From a bacterium (GTDB lineage Bacteria > Planctomycetota > Planctomycetia > Kolteriales > Kolteriaceae): a DNA stretch of 64,000 bases. The position numbers and the translations under genes were made by a program. Positions 43,794 through 52,900 of the stretch are shown here, in pieces. The stretch's first letter is position 1. Every line of letters begins with the position of its first letter. The stretch covers positions 57,543-121,542 of the forward strand of contig JAIELF010000001.1 in the NCBI GenBank assembly GCA_019753235.1, in the 5' to 3' direction. Under the pieces are notes generated by a model that worked only from the letters and a program-made list of their open reading frames with translations, was not told where the DNA came from and did not search any database.

Positions 43794-44896
43794 ACCAAGC
43801 CCAACCTCTGCGGGCCGAGTTTGTATGCAGCGATCCGAAGGCATTTGCGCTCGACGCCCGCATCGAACTCTCTGTCGACGACTTTTCCATCTCGGTATTG
43901 TTCGGACCGTCGGGCGCGGGCAAAACAACCATTCTTCGATACCTTGCGGGACTCGAAAGGCCGACATCGGGACAGATTCTTTTTCGCGACGAAACCTGGT
44001 TCGATTCCAAAAAGGGAATTCATCTTTCACCCCAAGCACGCCGAATCGGTTACCTCTTTCAACGAGATTCCCTCTTTCCGCACCTGACCGTCGACGCCAA
44101 CATCGACGCAGGAATTCGGCGATTACCGCGCTCCGAGCGAAATCGACGTCGTCAACAGCTTTCGGGAATCTTGCGTCTCGATCGACTTGGTCGACGTTAT
44201 CCGGCGCAGCTCTCTGGCGGCGAACGGCAGCGGGTCGCTTTGGCCCGAACGCTGGCGCCCCTTCCGCGATTACTTCTTCTCGACGAACCCTTCTCTGCCC
44301 TCGATCAACCGACCAGAGAATCGATTCGCCGGGAGCTTCGCGATTGGCTGGCACCGTTCGGGATCCCGACGCTGTTGGTGACACATGACCGTCAAGAGGC
44401 CATCGGGTTGGGGGACCAGCTCATCGTTGTCGACGCCGGCCGAACCAGGCAAACAGGCCCCGTCCTCGACGTGATCGCGCGACCGGCGGATGCTACCATC
44501 GCGAGAATCGTCGGTGTCGAAACTGTTCAACCTGGTCGGCTGATCGAACGACAAGACGACATTCTCTGTGTCGATGTCTCCGGGACGATCCTTCGAGCAG
44601 CAGCCCGCCCCGGCTCGGCCGAGCTACGACCAGGGCAACCGGTTGTTGTCTGTATCCGCGGCGAAGAAGTGATGCTCGAGAGAGGAACATTACCTCTTCT
44701 GAGCGCGCGAAATCGACTCTCGGGCCGAGTGGCGAATATCGAAGCCGATGGCGCGATCTGGAAGGTGATCGTGGACGTCGGATTTCCCCTCTCGGCTTGG
44801 GTCACGCGGTCCGCCATTGACGAGATGCCACTCGAGGTGGGCGGAGATATCCGAGCTATTGTGAAAGCCCAAGGGATTCATGTCATCGGCCGATAA
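43790..44896 (+). CDS. modC: Molybdate ABC transporter ATP-binding protein
   Basis: A 368-residue ATPase: Walker A 'GPSGAGKTT', signature 'LSGGERQRVALAR', Walker B 'LLLLDEPFSALD', switch His 'LLVTHDR'. The C-terminal part (from about residue 255, 'RLIERQDDILCVDVSGTIL' onward) is a TOBE-type oxyanion-binding domain region ending '...IVKAQGIHVIGR'. ATG 43790 overlaps the modB stop. The frame remains open through modB but that part is a shadow. With modA and modB it imports molybdate for molybdenum cofactor enzymes. Confidence 0.94.
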   Translation: MNQAQPLRAEFVCSDPKAFALDARIELSVDDFSISVLFGPSGAGKTTILRYLAGLERPTSGQILFRDETWFDSKKGIHLSPQARRIGYLFQRDSLFPHLTVDANIDAGIRRLPRSERNRRRQQLSGILRLDRLGRRYPAQLSGGERQRVALARTLAPLPRLLLLDEPFSALDQPTRESIRRELRDWLAPFGIPTLLVTHDRQEAIGLGDQLIVVDAGRTRQTGPVLDVIARPADATIARIVGVETVQPGRLIERQDDILCVDVSGTILRAAARPGSAELRPGQPVVVCIRGEEVMLERGTLPLLSARNRLSGRVANIEADGAIWKVIVDVGFPLSAWVTRSAIDEMPLEVGGDIRAIVKAQGIHVIGR

Positions 44897-44905
44897 TGAC
44901 CTCTG

Positions 44906-47900
44906 CTATTTCTCGGCCGCGAGATCCGCCGCGGTGGAAAGAAACTCCTTCCGAAGCGATTCCATCGTCGAGGCCAATTCCGCCAGGAGTTCTGGGCCGC
45001 TGTTGTAGCCAGACCGCTGAGCAAGCTTGTCCTGCTCTTCGGAATCCTCAGGAATGTCGTTTCTCGCCAAGTTGTAAACAATGCGGAGTCGGCTCTCGAC
45101 CAGTCGAAGGAGCTTGTAACCTTCGCGGAAAATGGCTGCACGTTGCTTTGACCAATGCCCGGTTCGTTCGAGCGCATCGATCGCTCGCCAGGTGTTGGGT
45201 TCGAGAACGGCGGGACACTCACGCCCGAAACGAAGCTGGGCTAGTTGGACAGCGAACTCAACATCCGCTTCGCCTCCTCGGCCCCTTTTGATGTTCGCCT
45301 GTGACCGAGCTTTTCCAGACTCGAGCCGATGCCGCATTTGAACCACATCATCGATCATCGATCTCTTCCAAGTCGAACCGATCGCTGCCTGTCGCAGTCC
45401 TCTCTCCGCGAGCGGCGAAAACTCCTTCGAACCATAGATCACCCGCGCGCGGAGCATCGCCTGTCGCTCCCAGATCGATGCCGAGGTTGCAAAATACTCT
45501 TCGAAACGAAACAGCGGCGAGGCCAGCGAGCCAGAGCGGCCCATCGGCCGAAGTCGAAGATCGATCGAGTACAGCTTCCCCCCCGCGGTCATCGAGGAAG
45601 CCGTCTTAATGACTCTCTGCAAGAGCTCCGTGTAGAAATCAAAGTTCGAGAGTCCCTGTTTCCCACGCGAACCTTTTCCGTGCTTTGTCTGACCGTCGGC
45701 CTGGTACAGAAGAACCAAGTCTAAGTCGCCGTGATAACCGAGCTCGGCCCCGCCGAGCTTGCCCAATCCAACCAAGGCGAATTCCGACCGCTTCGAACGA
45801 TCCTGTTCTTGAATGGGCTCGCCGTAACGATCGATCATCTGTTGAAAATGGTGCTGCACGATCGCGCCGACGATCACCTCCGCCAAATCGCTGAGATCCT
45901 CGAGCGTCTCGTGGAGCTCGGCCTTCCCGAGAATATCGTGCACACCAATCTCTAATAGCCTCGTACTTTTAAAGCTGTGTAAGATCGGCTCTATGTCCTG
46001 AGCCCCCTTTAGAAGTCCGTCCAGTTCCGCTTCGAGCATCTCGCGAAGCGGCGGACGATTCATGATGAGCGTGTCGAGCAGTTCGTCAATCATGCCCGGA
46101 CTATTGATGAGAATTTCTGACAGATATTGGCTCCATGCACAAAGATTGACATAGAGCTTCAACATCGGCGGATTTTGACTGAAACTTTCCCACAGAACAC
46201 CTTTGGCTCCCAGCGAGGAAGTGACCTTCTCTAAATTGATCAGCGCCATGTCCGGGTCGGGCCCCTCCGACAGCGTTCGCAATAGCCACGGGGCAATGCT
46301 CGCCAGAAAATGTCGACAACGAATAGTCGAGAGGAAAGGAATCTCTTCCACGCCGAGCGACAAAAGCGTTTCATACGCCCGAGCGACATTGTTGAATCGG
46401 TAGGGAGACAGGACGGCTTCGATCCGCTCGGTCGGAGGAAGCGGATCCAGGATGAGATCTGACTCAGGACTGGTCTCCCCGGTACTCTGACCAGCCGCCG
46501 GCGGGAACAAGTCGGTCATGAGATGCCGAAGGATGTGGTTATTTCGATCTTTGATCGCATGCAAATCGGAGAGGAACTCTTCTCCCGGCCGGACGCCTGA
46601 CCCCGATGTGTAACCAAGCCTCATGGCCAGCTTATCCAGTTCATCGGTACTTTCGGGAATCGTGTGTCTCTGAAGATCGAACATGAATTGCAGCCGGTGT
46701 TCTGTCTTACGGAGGAATCGGTAGGCTGTTTCGAGGGCGGCGAATTCATCATTGTTGATACATCCAGTATCGACAAGAAGTCGTAGCGATCGGAGAGTAT
46801 TGTTCTCTCGAAGCGACGAGTTCACACCTCCATTGAGGAGTTGAAGAAACTGTACGATGAACTCGATATCTCTAATCCCGCCGCGCCCGGTTTTGACATT
46901 AATGGCGCCGGCGCGATGAGAATCTGATTTCAGCTCGATTTGTCTTTTGATGGACTTGATCTCGTTAATCTCAACAAAGCTGAGATATCGGCGATAAACG
47001 AATCGCTCGATCTCGTCGAGAAACCGTTGGCCCAGACCCTTGTAACCCGCCACTGGCCTGGCTTTCACGAGGGCTTGCCGTTCCCAGGTTCGGCCATGTC
47101 GGTCGTAATACGCCAACGTCGAGCGAAGGGACTGACACAGTGGAGCCTCTCGACCATGCGGCCGAAGTCGCAGATCGACACGGTACGCAAACCCGTGCGC
47201 GGTACTCGCCGACAGCATGTTGACCATCTCTTGGACGACTCCCGCGAAGAACACCGAGTTGGGCGTGCTCGCGAGCTTTCCATCCGTCTGACCATCTTCC
47301 TCGTAGAGAATGATAAGGTCGATATCCGAGCTGTAGTTGAGCTCTTGACCGCCGAGCTTACCCAAGCCCATCACAACCATGCGGGAGTATTTGCCGTCAG
47401 AAGAACGAGGCTCGCCGAATCTCAGCGATTGTTTCCGGTAGGCCACCGACAGTGCCGTCTCCACCACGGCGTCGGCTAGGTCGGAAATCGAGCGGGTGAT
47501 CTGATCAAGGGGCTGGCCGGCAACAATATCGCGAAAACCAATCCGCAGTAGCTCGCGCGAACGGCGACGCCGAATCACGGAGAGGACTTGATCGTGCTGA
47601 TAATGGAGGGCTCGAATCTCAGCAAGAAGTTCGTCCTTTAGCCGAACCGGGTCGACAGGCTCGGTCCCATGCTCCCAAACAAGATCGAAGTATTCGGGGT
47701 TGTCGATGATCAATTCGCTGAAGAATTGGCTGGCGGCAAAAAGCTGAAAGAGGATGGCCAGTGAGTGAGGCTGTCGTTCAAGGAAACTGAGCATCGCCAG
47801 CGGGCTTCGGCAACGCTTGAGGAATCGCTCGAGATTGTTGAGAGCACGGTCCGGATCGGCCGAGCCTGGAAGATATTGTCCCAGATCGCGAACCAGATTC

Positions 47901-48052
47901 TCGACCAAACCGAGTGGCACACCCAACTGAGCGATGTTCTGCAGATTGCGGTGCGCGGTGGCGAGATCGGCAAAGCCGCACCGAACAAGCCAAGGTTCCG
48001 CCTGGCGAAGTTGGTCAAGGAATTCTTGGATCCGCACCAATGTTGCCGGCAC
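44906..48052 (-). CDS. glnE: Bifunctional glutamine synthetase adenylyltransferase/deadenylylase
   Basis: A 1048-residue GlnE with two nucleotidyltransferase domains. The N-terminal (deadenylylating) one has 'GLGKLGGQELNYSSDIDLI', the C-terminal (adenylylating) one 'GLGKLGGAELGYHGDLDLVL'; both keep the GG and DxD metal residues. Each is followed by a helical GlnD_UR-type region ('RGGIRDIEFIVQFLQLL', 'GRGGEADVEFAVQLAQLRFG'). It switches glutamine synthetase activity according to nitrogen status, usually with PII protein. It is about 100 residues longer than the E. coli protein. It starts with GTG, 19 bp behind the cytidylate-kinase-like gene. Confidence 0.95.
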   Translation of the reverse strand: MPATLVRIQEFLDQLRQAEPWLVRCGFADLATAHRNLQNIAQLGVPLGLVENLVRDLGQYLPGSADPDRALNNLERFLKRCRSPLAMLSFLERQPHSLAILFQLFAASQFFSELIIDNPEYFDLVWEHGTEPVDPVRLKDELLAEIRALHYQHDQVLSVIRRRRSRELLRIGFRDIVAGQPLDQITRSISDLADAVVETALSVAYRKQSLRFGEPRSSDGKYSRMVVMGLGKLGGQELNYSSDIDLIILYEEDGQTDGKLASTPNSVFFAGVVQEMVNMLSASTAHGFAYRVDLRLRPHGREAPLCQSLRSTLAYYDRHGRTWERQALVKARPVAGYKGLGQRFLDEIERFVYRRYLSFVEINEIKSIKRQIELKSDSHRAGAINVKTGRGGIRDIEFIVQFLQLLNGGVNSSLRENNTLRSLRLLVDTGCINNDEFAALETAYRFLRKTEHRLQFMFDLQRHTIPESTDELDKLAMRLGYTSGSGVRPGEEFLSDLHAIKDRNNHILRHLMTDLFPPAAGQSTGETSPESDLILDPLPPTERIEAVLSPYRFNNVARAYETLLSLGVEEIPFLSTIRCRHFLASIAPWLLRTLSEGPDPDMALINLEKVTSSLGAKGVLWESFSQNPPMLKLYVNLCAWSQYLSEILINSPGMIDELLDTLIMNRPPLREMLEAELDGLLKGAQDIEPILHSFKSTRLLEIGVHDILGKAELHETLEDLSDLAEVIVGAIVQHHFQQMIDRYGEPIQEQDRSKRSEFALVGLGKLGGAELGYHGDLDLVLLYQADGQTKHGKGSRGKQGLSNFDFYTELLQRVIKTASSMTAGGKLYSIDLRLRPMGRSGSLASPLFRFEEYFATSASIWERQAMLRARVIYGSKEFSPLAERGLRQAAIGSTWKRSMIDDVVQMRHRLESGKARSQANIKRGRGGEADVEFAVQLAQLRFGRECPAVLEPNTWRAIDALERTGHWSKQRAAIFREGYKLLRLVESRLRIVYNLARNDIPEDSEEQDKLAQRSGYNSGPELLAELASTMESLRKEFLSTAADLAAEK

Positions 48053-48071
48053 CTCTCATGGAGCTCGCGGA

Positions 48072-48782
48072 TCAGGGCATGCCGACTCGCCACGATTTTT
48101 CGACCGGCCCGTCCTGTTGCAAGAAGTCGATCTTCTCGCGAGCGGCAGCAGCGATCAGGCGGGCCGAGGCTTCCACCCCGAGTTGCACGGTATTGATCAC
48201 CACGTCGTACTCCGACAGATCGGCTGGCTCCGCCTGCGACTTGTCGGCAAGAAACTCTTGTCGAGCTCGGTCCTTCTCGACGATGAACTGTTTCGCGTCG
48301 GCCGACGAAAGGCGATTGATCTGTGCGATGTAGGCGATGCGATTCTCCAGCGGGGCGACAATCTTGACATGGAGCCGAGAATCGGGCGGAAGAACTCGGC
48401 CAGCCCCGCGAGCAAGAATCACACAATGACTTAAAGCCGCCGTCTCCAGAATATGCCGAACAAGACTCGTCACTTGCGGTGCACGCAGCAGAGAACCATC
48501 TTTGTTCAGCTCATCGAGTCGAGCATCGACCCATTGATGGATCGTTGGATCCGAAGTGACGGCTCGGCCATGCGTGCCGGCCGGTGCCCCTTGCGTGAGA
48601 TACTCGAGACTCTCCTGATCGAGATAGCCCCAGCCAAGCAACTCCGCAACGCGCTCGGCGATCGATCGGCCGCGTGAGCCAGACTCTCGACTAATGACAA
48701 TGGAGAGAGGGGGGCGGTAAGTCTCGGTATCGTGCTGTGGAGCATATCCATGAAACGCCGGCTGTTCGACTGGCGACGACAT
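48072..48782 (-). CDS. Cytidylate kinase-like family protein
   Basis: A 236-residue protein of the cytidylate-kinase-like family. The P-loop region reads 'IVISRESGSRGRSIAERVAE' where true Cmk has a GKG(T/S) loop, so the P-loop lysine is replaced; this is usual for the family. Downstream are 'VILARGAGRVLPP' and 'VKIVAPLENRIAYIAQINRL', and 'SEYDVVINTVQLGVEASARL' at the end, all typical of the fold. The activity is unproven. ATG 48782 has a GAGGGG site; an ATG at 48800 is in frame. It is cotranscribed with glnE. Confidence 0.8.
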   Translation of the reverse strand: MSSPVEQPAFHGYAPQHDTETYRPPLSIVISRESGSRGRSIAERVAELLGWGYLDQESLEYLTQGAPAGTHGRAVTSDPTIHQWVDARLDELNKDGSLLRAPQVTSLVRHILETAALSHCVILARGAGRVLPPDSRLHVKIVAPLENRIAYIAQINRLSSADAKQFIVEKDRARQEFLADKSQAEPADLSEYDVVINTVQLGVEASARLIAAAAREKIDFLQQDGPVEKSWRVGMP

Positions 48783-48809
48783 CAGAAGGAACCCCCTCAC
48801 CCAAGCGAT

Positions 48810-48853
48810 ACTCCTAGGAGTCGATCGGCCGAGGACTCCTAGTCGTTCTTTTT
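48810..48853 (+). terminator. Hairpin plus T-run, possible plus-strand intrinsic terminator
   Basis: CTAGGAGTC (48814-48822), an 11-base loop, GACTCCTAG (48834-48842), then a T-rich run (TTCTTTTT, ending about 48853). The shape is that of an intrinsic terminator on the plus strand, although no plus-strand gene lies just upstream. The left arm also forms the 12-bp palindrome ACTCCTAGGAGT (48810-48821), and ACTCCTAG is repeated at 48835-48842, so an operator in front of the minus-strand kinase-like gene is an alternative. Confidence 0.4.
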
Positions 48854-49023
48854 AACTTATGGTAGATGTTCGCGCAGGAAAACCCGCGAGCGTTTCGACC
48901 GATGGGATTGATTCGCGAAAGAATCTCGTCCCGTTCACTCGTCAACGGGCCGGCTTTACTTGCGGATCATCGAGTAAAGAGACAGGATTCGGGATCGCAG
49001 CCGGTGGATTCCGGAGTTTGGGC

Positions 49024-49049
49024 GCGATGTCGCGAACGAACGACATCGC
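49024..49049 (-). repeat. 9-bp stem-loop downstream of rpoD
   Basis: GCGATGTCG, eight-base loop, CGACATCGC; a perfect stem about 80 bp after the rpoD stop. There is no U-run on the minus strand, so it may stabilise the mRNA end or support termination by another mechanism. Confidence 0.45.
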
Positions 49050-49128
49050 CGACGGGCACGATGCCGAACTGTTTTCGATACGGTCTCGAAGACGTCGATC
49101 GTTGCCGCACCGTCGTCCTCGAATTTAA

Positions 49129-50790
49129 TCAGGGGGCCTGGACGGCCGTGACATCTAGGAAGCCTTCCAATTGTCGGCTTCGTACAGGATGCTGAAGTTT
49201 TCGGACCGCTTTGGCTTCGATCTGGCGAACGCGTTCTCGCGTTACCTTGAAGATTCGGCCGACCTCTTCGAGCGTGTAGGTGTAGCCATCCCCCAGGCCG
49301 TACCGAAGTTTGATGATTTCGCGTTCGCGATAGGTCAGCGTCTTGAGAACGTTATCGATCTTGACCTTGAGCATCTCTTGGGTGGCGGCACTCACCGGAG
49401 ACTCGACCCGGCCATCCTCGATGAAGTCGCCGAAATAGCTATCTTCACCTTCGCCTACCGGTCGATCGAGGCTGATCGGGTGTCGCGAGATCTTCAGCAC
49501 ACGCCTGGTCTCTTCGACCGAGATGCCCGCCGCCTCGGCCGTCTCTTCGATCGTCGGCTCTCGGCCCTTCTCTTGAAGAAGCTTCTTGGAAACGTTGCGA
49601 AGCTTGCTCATCGTTTCGATCATGTGGACAGGAATACGAATTGTGCGAGCCTGATCGGCGATGGCCCGGGTGATCGCCTGACGAATCCACCAAGTGGCAT
49701 AGGTGCTGAACTTGTAGCCTCGGCGGTACTCGTACTTATCGACCGCTCTCATCAAGCCGGTGTTTCCTTCCTGAATCAGGTCGAGGAAGGAGAGGCCTCG
49801 ATTGCGATACTTCTTCGCGATCGAAACGACGAGTCGAAGATTGCCGCCCGAAAGATCTCGCTTGGCCTGTTCATATTCTTCGAATCGCTTCTGCATTTCT
49901 GAAACGCGCTTAAACAGCGTTCGTGGCGTTTCCAACGTCATCAGCATCAGATCGCGAAGCTCTTTCTCCGCGTTGACTCGGTCCTCTTTGCCAACACGAA
50001 CTTCGCGATGCTTGCGAATGTCCTCGCGAAGCTCCTGCATTCGGCTAGAGATTTGCCGAAGCTTCTTCATCATCGGCTGGATGCGCTGAGTGCGAACGGA
50101 AAGCTCTTCGACCAGCTTGACACATTTTCGTCTGCGGAACTTCAGTTTCTCGTGAACGGGGACTTTCTCGTCTCGAACCAGCTTGCGGCCAATCAGTCGC
50201 CGGAAGTCCGCGACGTTCTCATCGAGCAGCAGATCGAGCGTCCGCAGGTTGTGCGGCATCCGACCAAGAACCTGATCCTTCTCGAGGTTCTCTGTCACTG
50301 AAACTTTCACGGTCCGATCGAAGGGGAGCTCTCCCCGATGGACCTGGTGCAACGTGTTGACGGCGAGCCGAAGAGCATAATCGCATTCGAGAACCTTCGC
50401 CCTGAATCGTCGTCGAGTGATTTCGATCTGTTTGGCCAGCGCGATTTCTTCCTCTCGTTTGAGAAGAGGAATCTCGCCCATCTGAGTCAGGTACATCCGA
50501 ACGGGGTCATCAATGCCCCGGCCACTGATGTCTTCTTCGACGACGGGAAAATCATCGTCTTCCTCGGCCACCACGACAACGGGAACGTCGGCGGTCTCAC
50601 GCGGAGCCGCTTCCGGTTCGTCGATGACCTCGATGCCGTTGTCTTCGAGTGCCAGGAGCAACTCATCGAGCTTCTCGGGATTACTGAGCTCTTCCGGGAG
50701 AGCTTCGTTGACTTGGTTGTAGGTGAGGAATCCGGATCTTTTTCCGGACTCAATTAGCGACTTGAGAGTGTCATCGAGGGTCTTTTCCAT
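49129..50790 (-). CDS. rpoD: Primary RNA polymerase sigma factor (sigma-70)
   Basis: A 553-residue sigma-70 with region 1.1 ('[20 protein letters not shown]'), 1.2 ('[20 protein letters not shown]'), regions 2.1-2.4 ('[20 protein letters not shown]', '[20 protein letters not shown]', '[20 protein letters not shown]'), region 3 and region 4 ('[20 protein letters not shown]'). It is the housekeeping sigma factor. It follows dnaG on the same strand after 115 bp, the classic dnaG-rpoD order, but no rpsU is present. ATG 50790 has a GAGGA site. Confidence 0.97.
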   Translation of the reverse strand: MEKTLDDTLKSLIESGKRSGFLTYNQVNEALPEELSNPEKLDELLLALEDNGIEVIDEPEAAPRETADVPVVVVAEEDDDFPVVEEDISGRGIDDPVRMYLTQMGEIPLLKREEEIALAKQIEITRRRFRAKVLECDYALRLAVNTLHQVHRGELPFDRTVKVSVTENLEKDQVLGRMPHNLRTLDLLLDENVADFRRLIGRKLVRDEKVPVHEKLKFRRRKCVKLVEELSVRTQRIQPMMKKLRQISSRMQELREDIRKHREVRVGKEDRVNAEKELRDLMLMTLETPRTLFKRVSEMQKRFEEYEQAKRDLSGGNLRLVVSIAKKYRNRGLSFLDLIQEGNTGLMRAVDKYEYRRGYKFSTYATWWIRQAITRAIADQARTIRIPVHMIETMSKLRNVSKKLLQEKGREPTIEETAEAAGISVEETRRVLKISRHPISLDRPVGEGEDSYFGDFIEDGRVESPVSAATQEMLKVKIDNVLKTLTYREREIIKLRYGLGDGYTYTLEEVGRIFKVTRERVRQIEAKAVRKLQHPVRSRQLEGFLDVTAVQAP

Positions 50791-50905
50791 GAATTCTTCC
50801 TCGCTACGGGCTCACCAGGTTGTTTGACTTCCGTTTTCTCTTGGATGTTCCCAACACTGCTTGCGAATCTTCTACAAGCCGATCGGGATCACCGCTCCTG
50901 TTTGT

Positions 50906-52708
50906 CTAGAAGGCACTTTTATCGCGAAGCTCTCGCAGGAGAGCCAAGTGATCTTCGTCGCTGGCCGTTGGGCCCAAGCGACCGGCCTCCGCCAAGTTTC
51001 GGCGTTTGCGGTCCTGCTCCAGGGAATCGCAAACCTCTTCGAGACACCTCTCGAAAGCTCCGGCCTTGGGCGCGGACTCTAAAAGATCTAACACCAACGC
51101 GTCCAACCGCGAGTCGTTCAATCTCTCTCGAACGGCCTCGGTCGTGGCCGACTCCCCGAACTGCTCATGGGCCCGGTAACAGGCATCCGCAATCAGCCGA
51201 GCATCCGGATGCCGAAACACCTCGGCGGCATGCAACACCTTCAACCGACCCGCCCTGGATGGCATCACCACCAAGAGCTCCGCAATCAGCTTCTCCTTGA
51301 GCGGCAGCGGACCCGTGCGAATCAATCGTTCCGACTCAGGTTCGGCCGATAAAGAATCGAACCTCTCCTTTGTGGCGGATCGGCCGGCTCGCTGCTGACC
51401 GATCCTCTCCCGAAGAACTCGCTCTTCGATCCGAAACGCCTCAGCGACACGGTTGACGGCAAGATCAAACCGCTGTTGCTGATCACTTCGAAGCTGGACC
51501 GGCACCGACGCAAGCGTTTCGACCACTCGGTCGACCGCCGAATCTCGACCGGCTAAGCCCGCGGCGGCGAAAACCCCTCTCGCTTCGTCGATCGTGAACT
51601 CGAGCGCGTCGGGGGCCTGTTCAATCCGCTGCTGCAGATCGTCCGCTCCGTGCTTGATTAAAAAGTCGCATGGGTCGAGTTCGTCCGGGAGCATGCAGAG
51701 CCGCAAGTCTAGCTGCGACTCCAGAAAGAGGGTCGTCGCCTTTCGGGCGGCCTCTTTACCGGCCTTATCTCCGTCGAACATCAGAACCACGCGATTGGTG
51801 TATCCGCGCAACTTTTGGATGTGCTCGGCAGTCAAAGCAGTGCCACAGGTCGCCACGCAAGTCTTCAGGCCAGCCTGATAAGCCATCAGGCAGTCCATAT
51901 ATCCTTCCATCACCACCAGCGAACCGCGGTTCGAAACTCCCCGCGGGAGCGCTTTTGCTGCCACGTCCAATCCGTAAAGGACGCCACTCTTGTTGTAGAC
52001 ATCCGTTGCCGGCGAATTCAAATATTTCGCTGTTTCCCCGTCGTCGTGCACCGGCAGAACTCGGCCCCCGAAACCGATCACACGACCCGAGGTATCCCGA
52101 ATCGGAATCACCACACGACCACGAAAATAGTCGTAGGAAGTCCCGCGCGGGCTCGTCCGGGCCAGGCCTGCTCGCACCAGTAACCGGTCATCGAACCCGG
52201 CCCTTTGCGCTCGAGTGGTCAACCAATCGAACTCCGGCGGACTGGCCCCCAGGCCATAGGCCCGAAGAGTCTGGTCCTCGAACTTCCGCTCCGCCAAGTA
52301 TTGCCGCGCATCGGCCCCGGTGCGTTCCTCGAAGAGGTAGTTCTGAAACTCTTTCTCCGCCCAAGCCAGCACCTGATACAAGGGAGCCTTTAAATCGACA
52401 AAATCGGAACCACCCGCTGTCAATTTGATACCCGCGCGGGCCGCCAACCGAACCTTGGCCTCCGCGAAGGTGATCCCCTCCATCTCTTGAAGGAACGTGA
52501 ATGCGTCCCCTTTGGCCTGACAAACCCAGCAGCGGTAATTTCGAAATTGTGGATCGATCTGCATCGAGGGCTTGGAGTCTTGATGAAAAGGACAAAGTGC
52601 TTTGAATCGCGGGCCGTTGGCCTCGACCTTTGTGTATTCACTGATGAGCTGAACAATATCGATCGCTTCTTTGATCGAGGCGGTGACATCGTCAGACGGC
52701 TGACCCAT
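50906..52708 (-). CDS. dnaG: DNA primase
   Basis: A 600-residue primase that makes RNA primers at the replication fork. The N-terminal CHC2 zinc finger is 'CPFHQDSKPSMQ' with 'YRCWVCQAKGD'; the catalytic core has 'FRGRVVIPIRDTSGRVIGFG' and the TOPRIM motifs 'LVVMEGYMDCLMAYQAG' and 'VVLMFDGDKAGKEA'; a helical helicase-binding C-terminus follows. ATG 52708 gives the usual N-terminus; ATG 52744 has a stronger ribosome site (GGACAGGG) and would add 12 residues. The rpoD gene lies downstream. Confidence 0.95.
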   Translation of the reverse strand: MGQPSDDVTASIKEAIDIVQLISEYTKVEANGPRFKALCPFHQDSKPSMQIDPQFRNYRCWVCQAKGDAFTFLQEMEGITFAEAKVRLAARAGIKLTAGGSDFVDLKAPLYQVLAWAEKEFQNYLFEERTGADARQYLAERKFEDQTLRAYGLGASPPEFDWLTTRAQRAGFDDRLLVRAGLARTSPRGTSYDYFRGRVVIPIRDTSGRVIGFGGRVLPVHDDGETAKYLNSPATDVYNKSGVLYGLDVAAKALPRGVSNRGSLVVMEGYMDCLMAYQAGLKTCVATCGTALTAEHIQKLRGYTNRVVLMFDGDKAGKEAARKATTLFLESQLDLRLCMLPDELDPCDFLIKHGADDLQQRIEQAPDALEFTIDEARGVFAAAGLAGRDSAVDRVVETLASVPVQLRSDQQQRFDLAVNRVAEAFRIEERVLRERIGQQRAGRSATKERFDSLSAEPESERLIRTGPLPLKEKLIAELLVVMPSRAGRLKVLHAAEVFRHPDARLIADACYRAHEQFGESATTEAVRERLNDSRLDALVLDLLESAPKAGAFERCLEEVCDSLEQDRKRRNLAEAGRLGPTASDEDHLALLRELRDKSAF

Positions 52709-52900
52709 GATGGGCACCGATGAATGATGGGTACTTATCAACATCCCTGTCCTAAGAGTGCCACGCATCCTGCGCGATTGCGGCCACAATGATTCCCTTG
52801 GCCGCGAAGAAAGCTTACGAGCCCCGCCCCCATCGTTCAAGTCAACCCAAGTTTCGAACGATGCAACGTCGGCCTGCTCGCTATAGCTTCCCCTTTCATT

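Larger units (their letters stand above)
48783..49128. promoter_or_regulatory. Intergenic region between rpoD and the kinase-like gene
   Basis: 346 bp with no gene that I can support; frames on the plus strand here have no family features. It holds several inverted repeats: a 9-bp stem at 49024-49049, CTTTACT/AGTAAAG at 48954-48979, and the 48810-48853 element listed separately. It probably contains the rpoD transcript end and the promoter of the kinase-like/glnE unit. Confidence 0.5.

Noticed and set aside
48859..49128. 89-codon plus-strand ORF between rpoD and the kinase-like gene
   Set aside because: Composition is like non-coding sequence, no ribosome site, and it crosses two inverted repeats.
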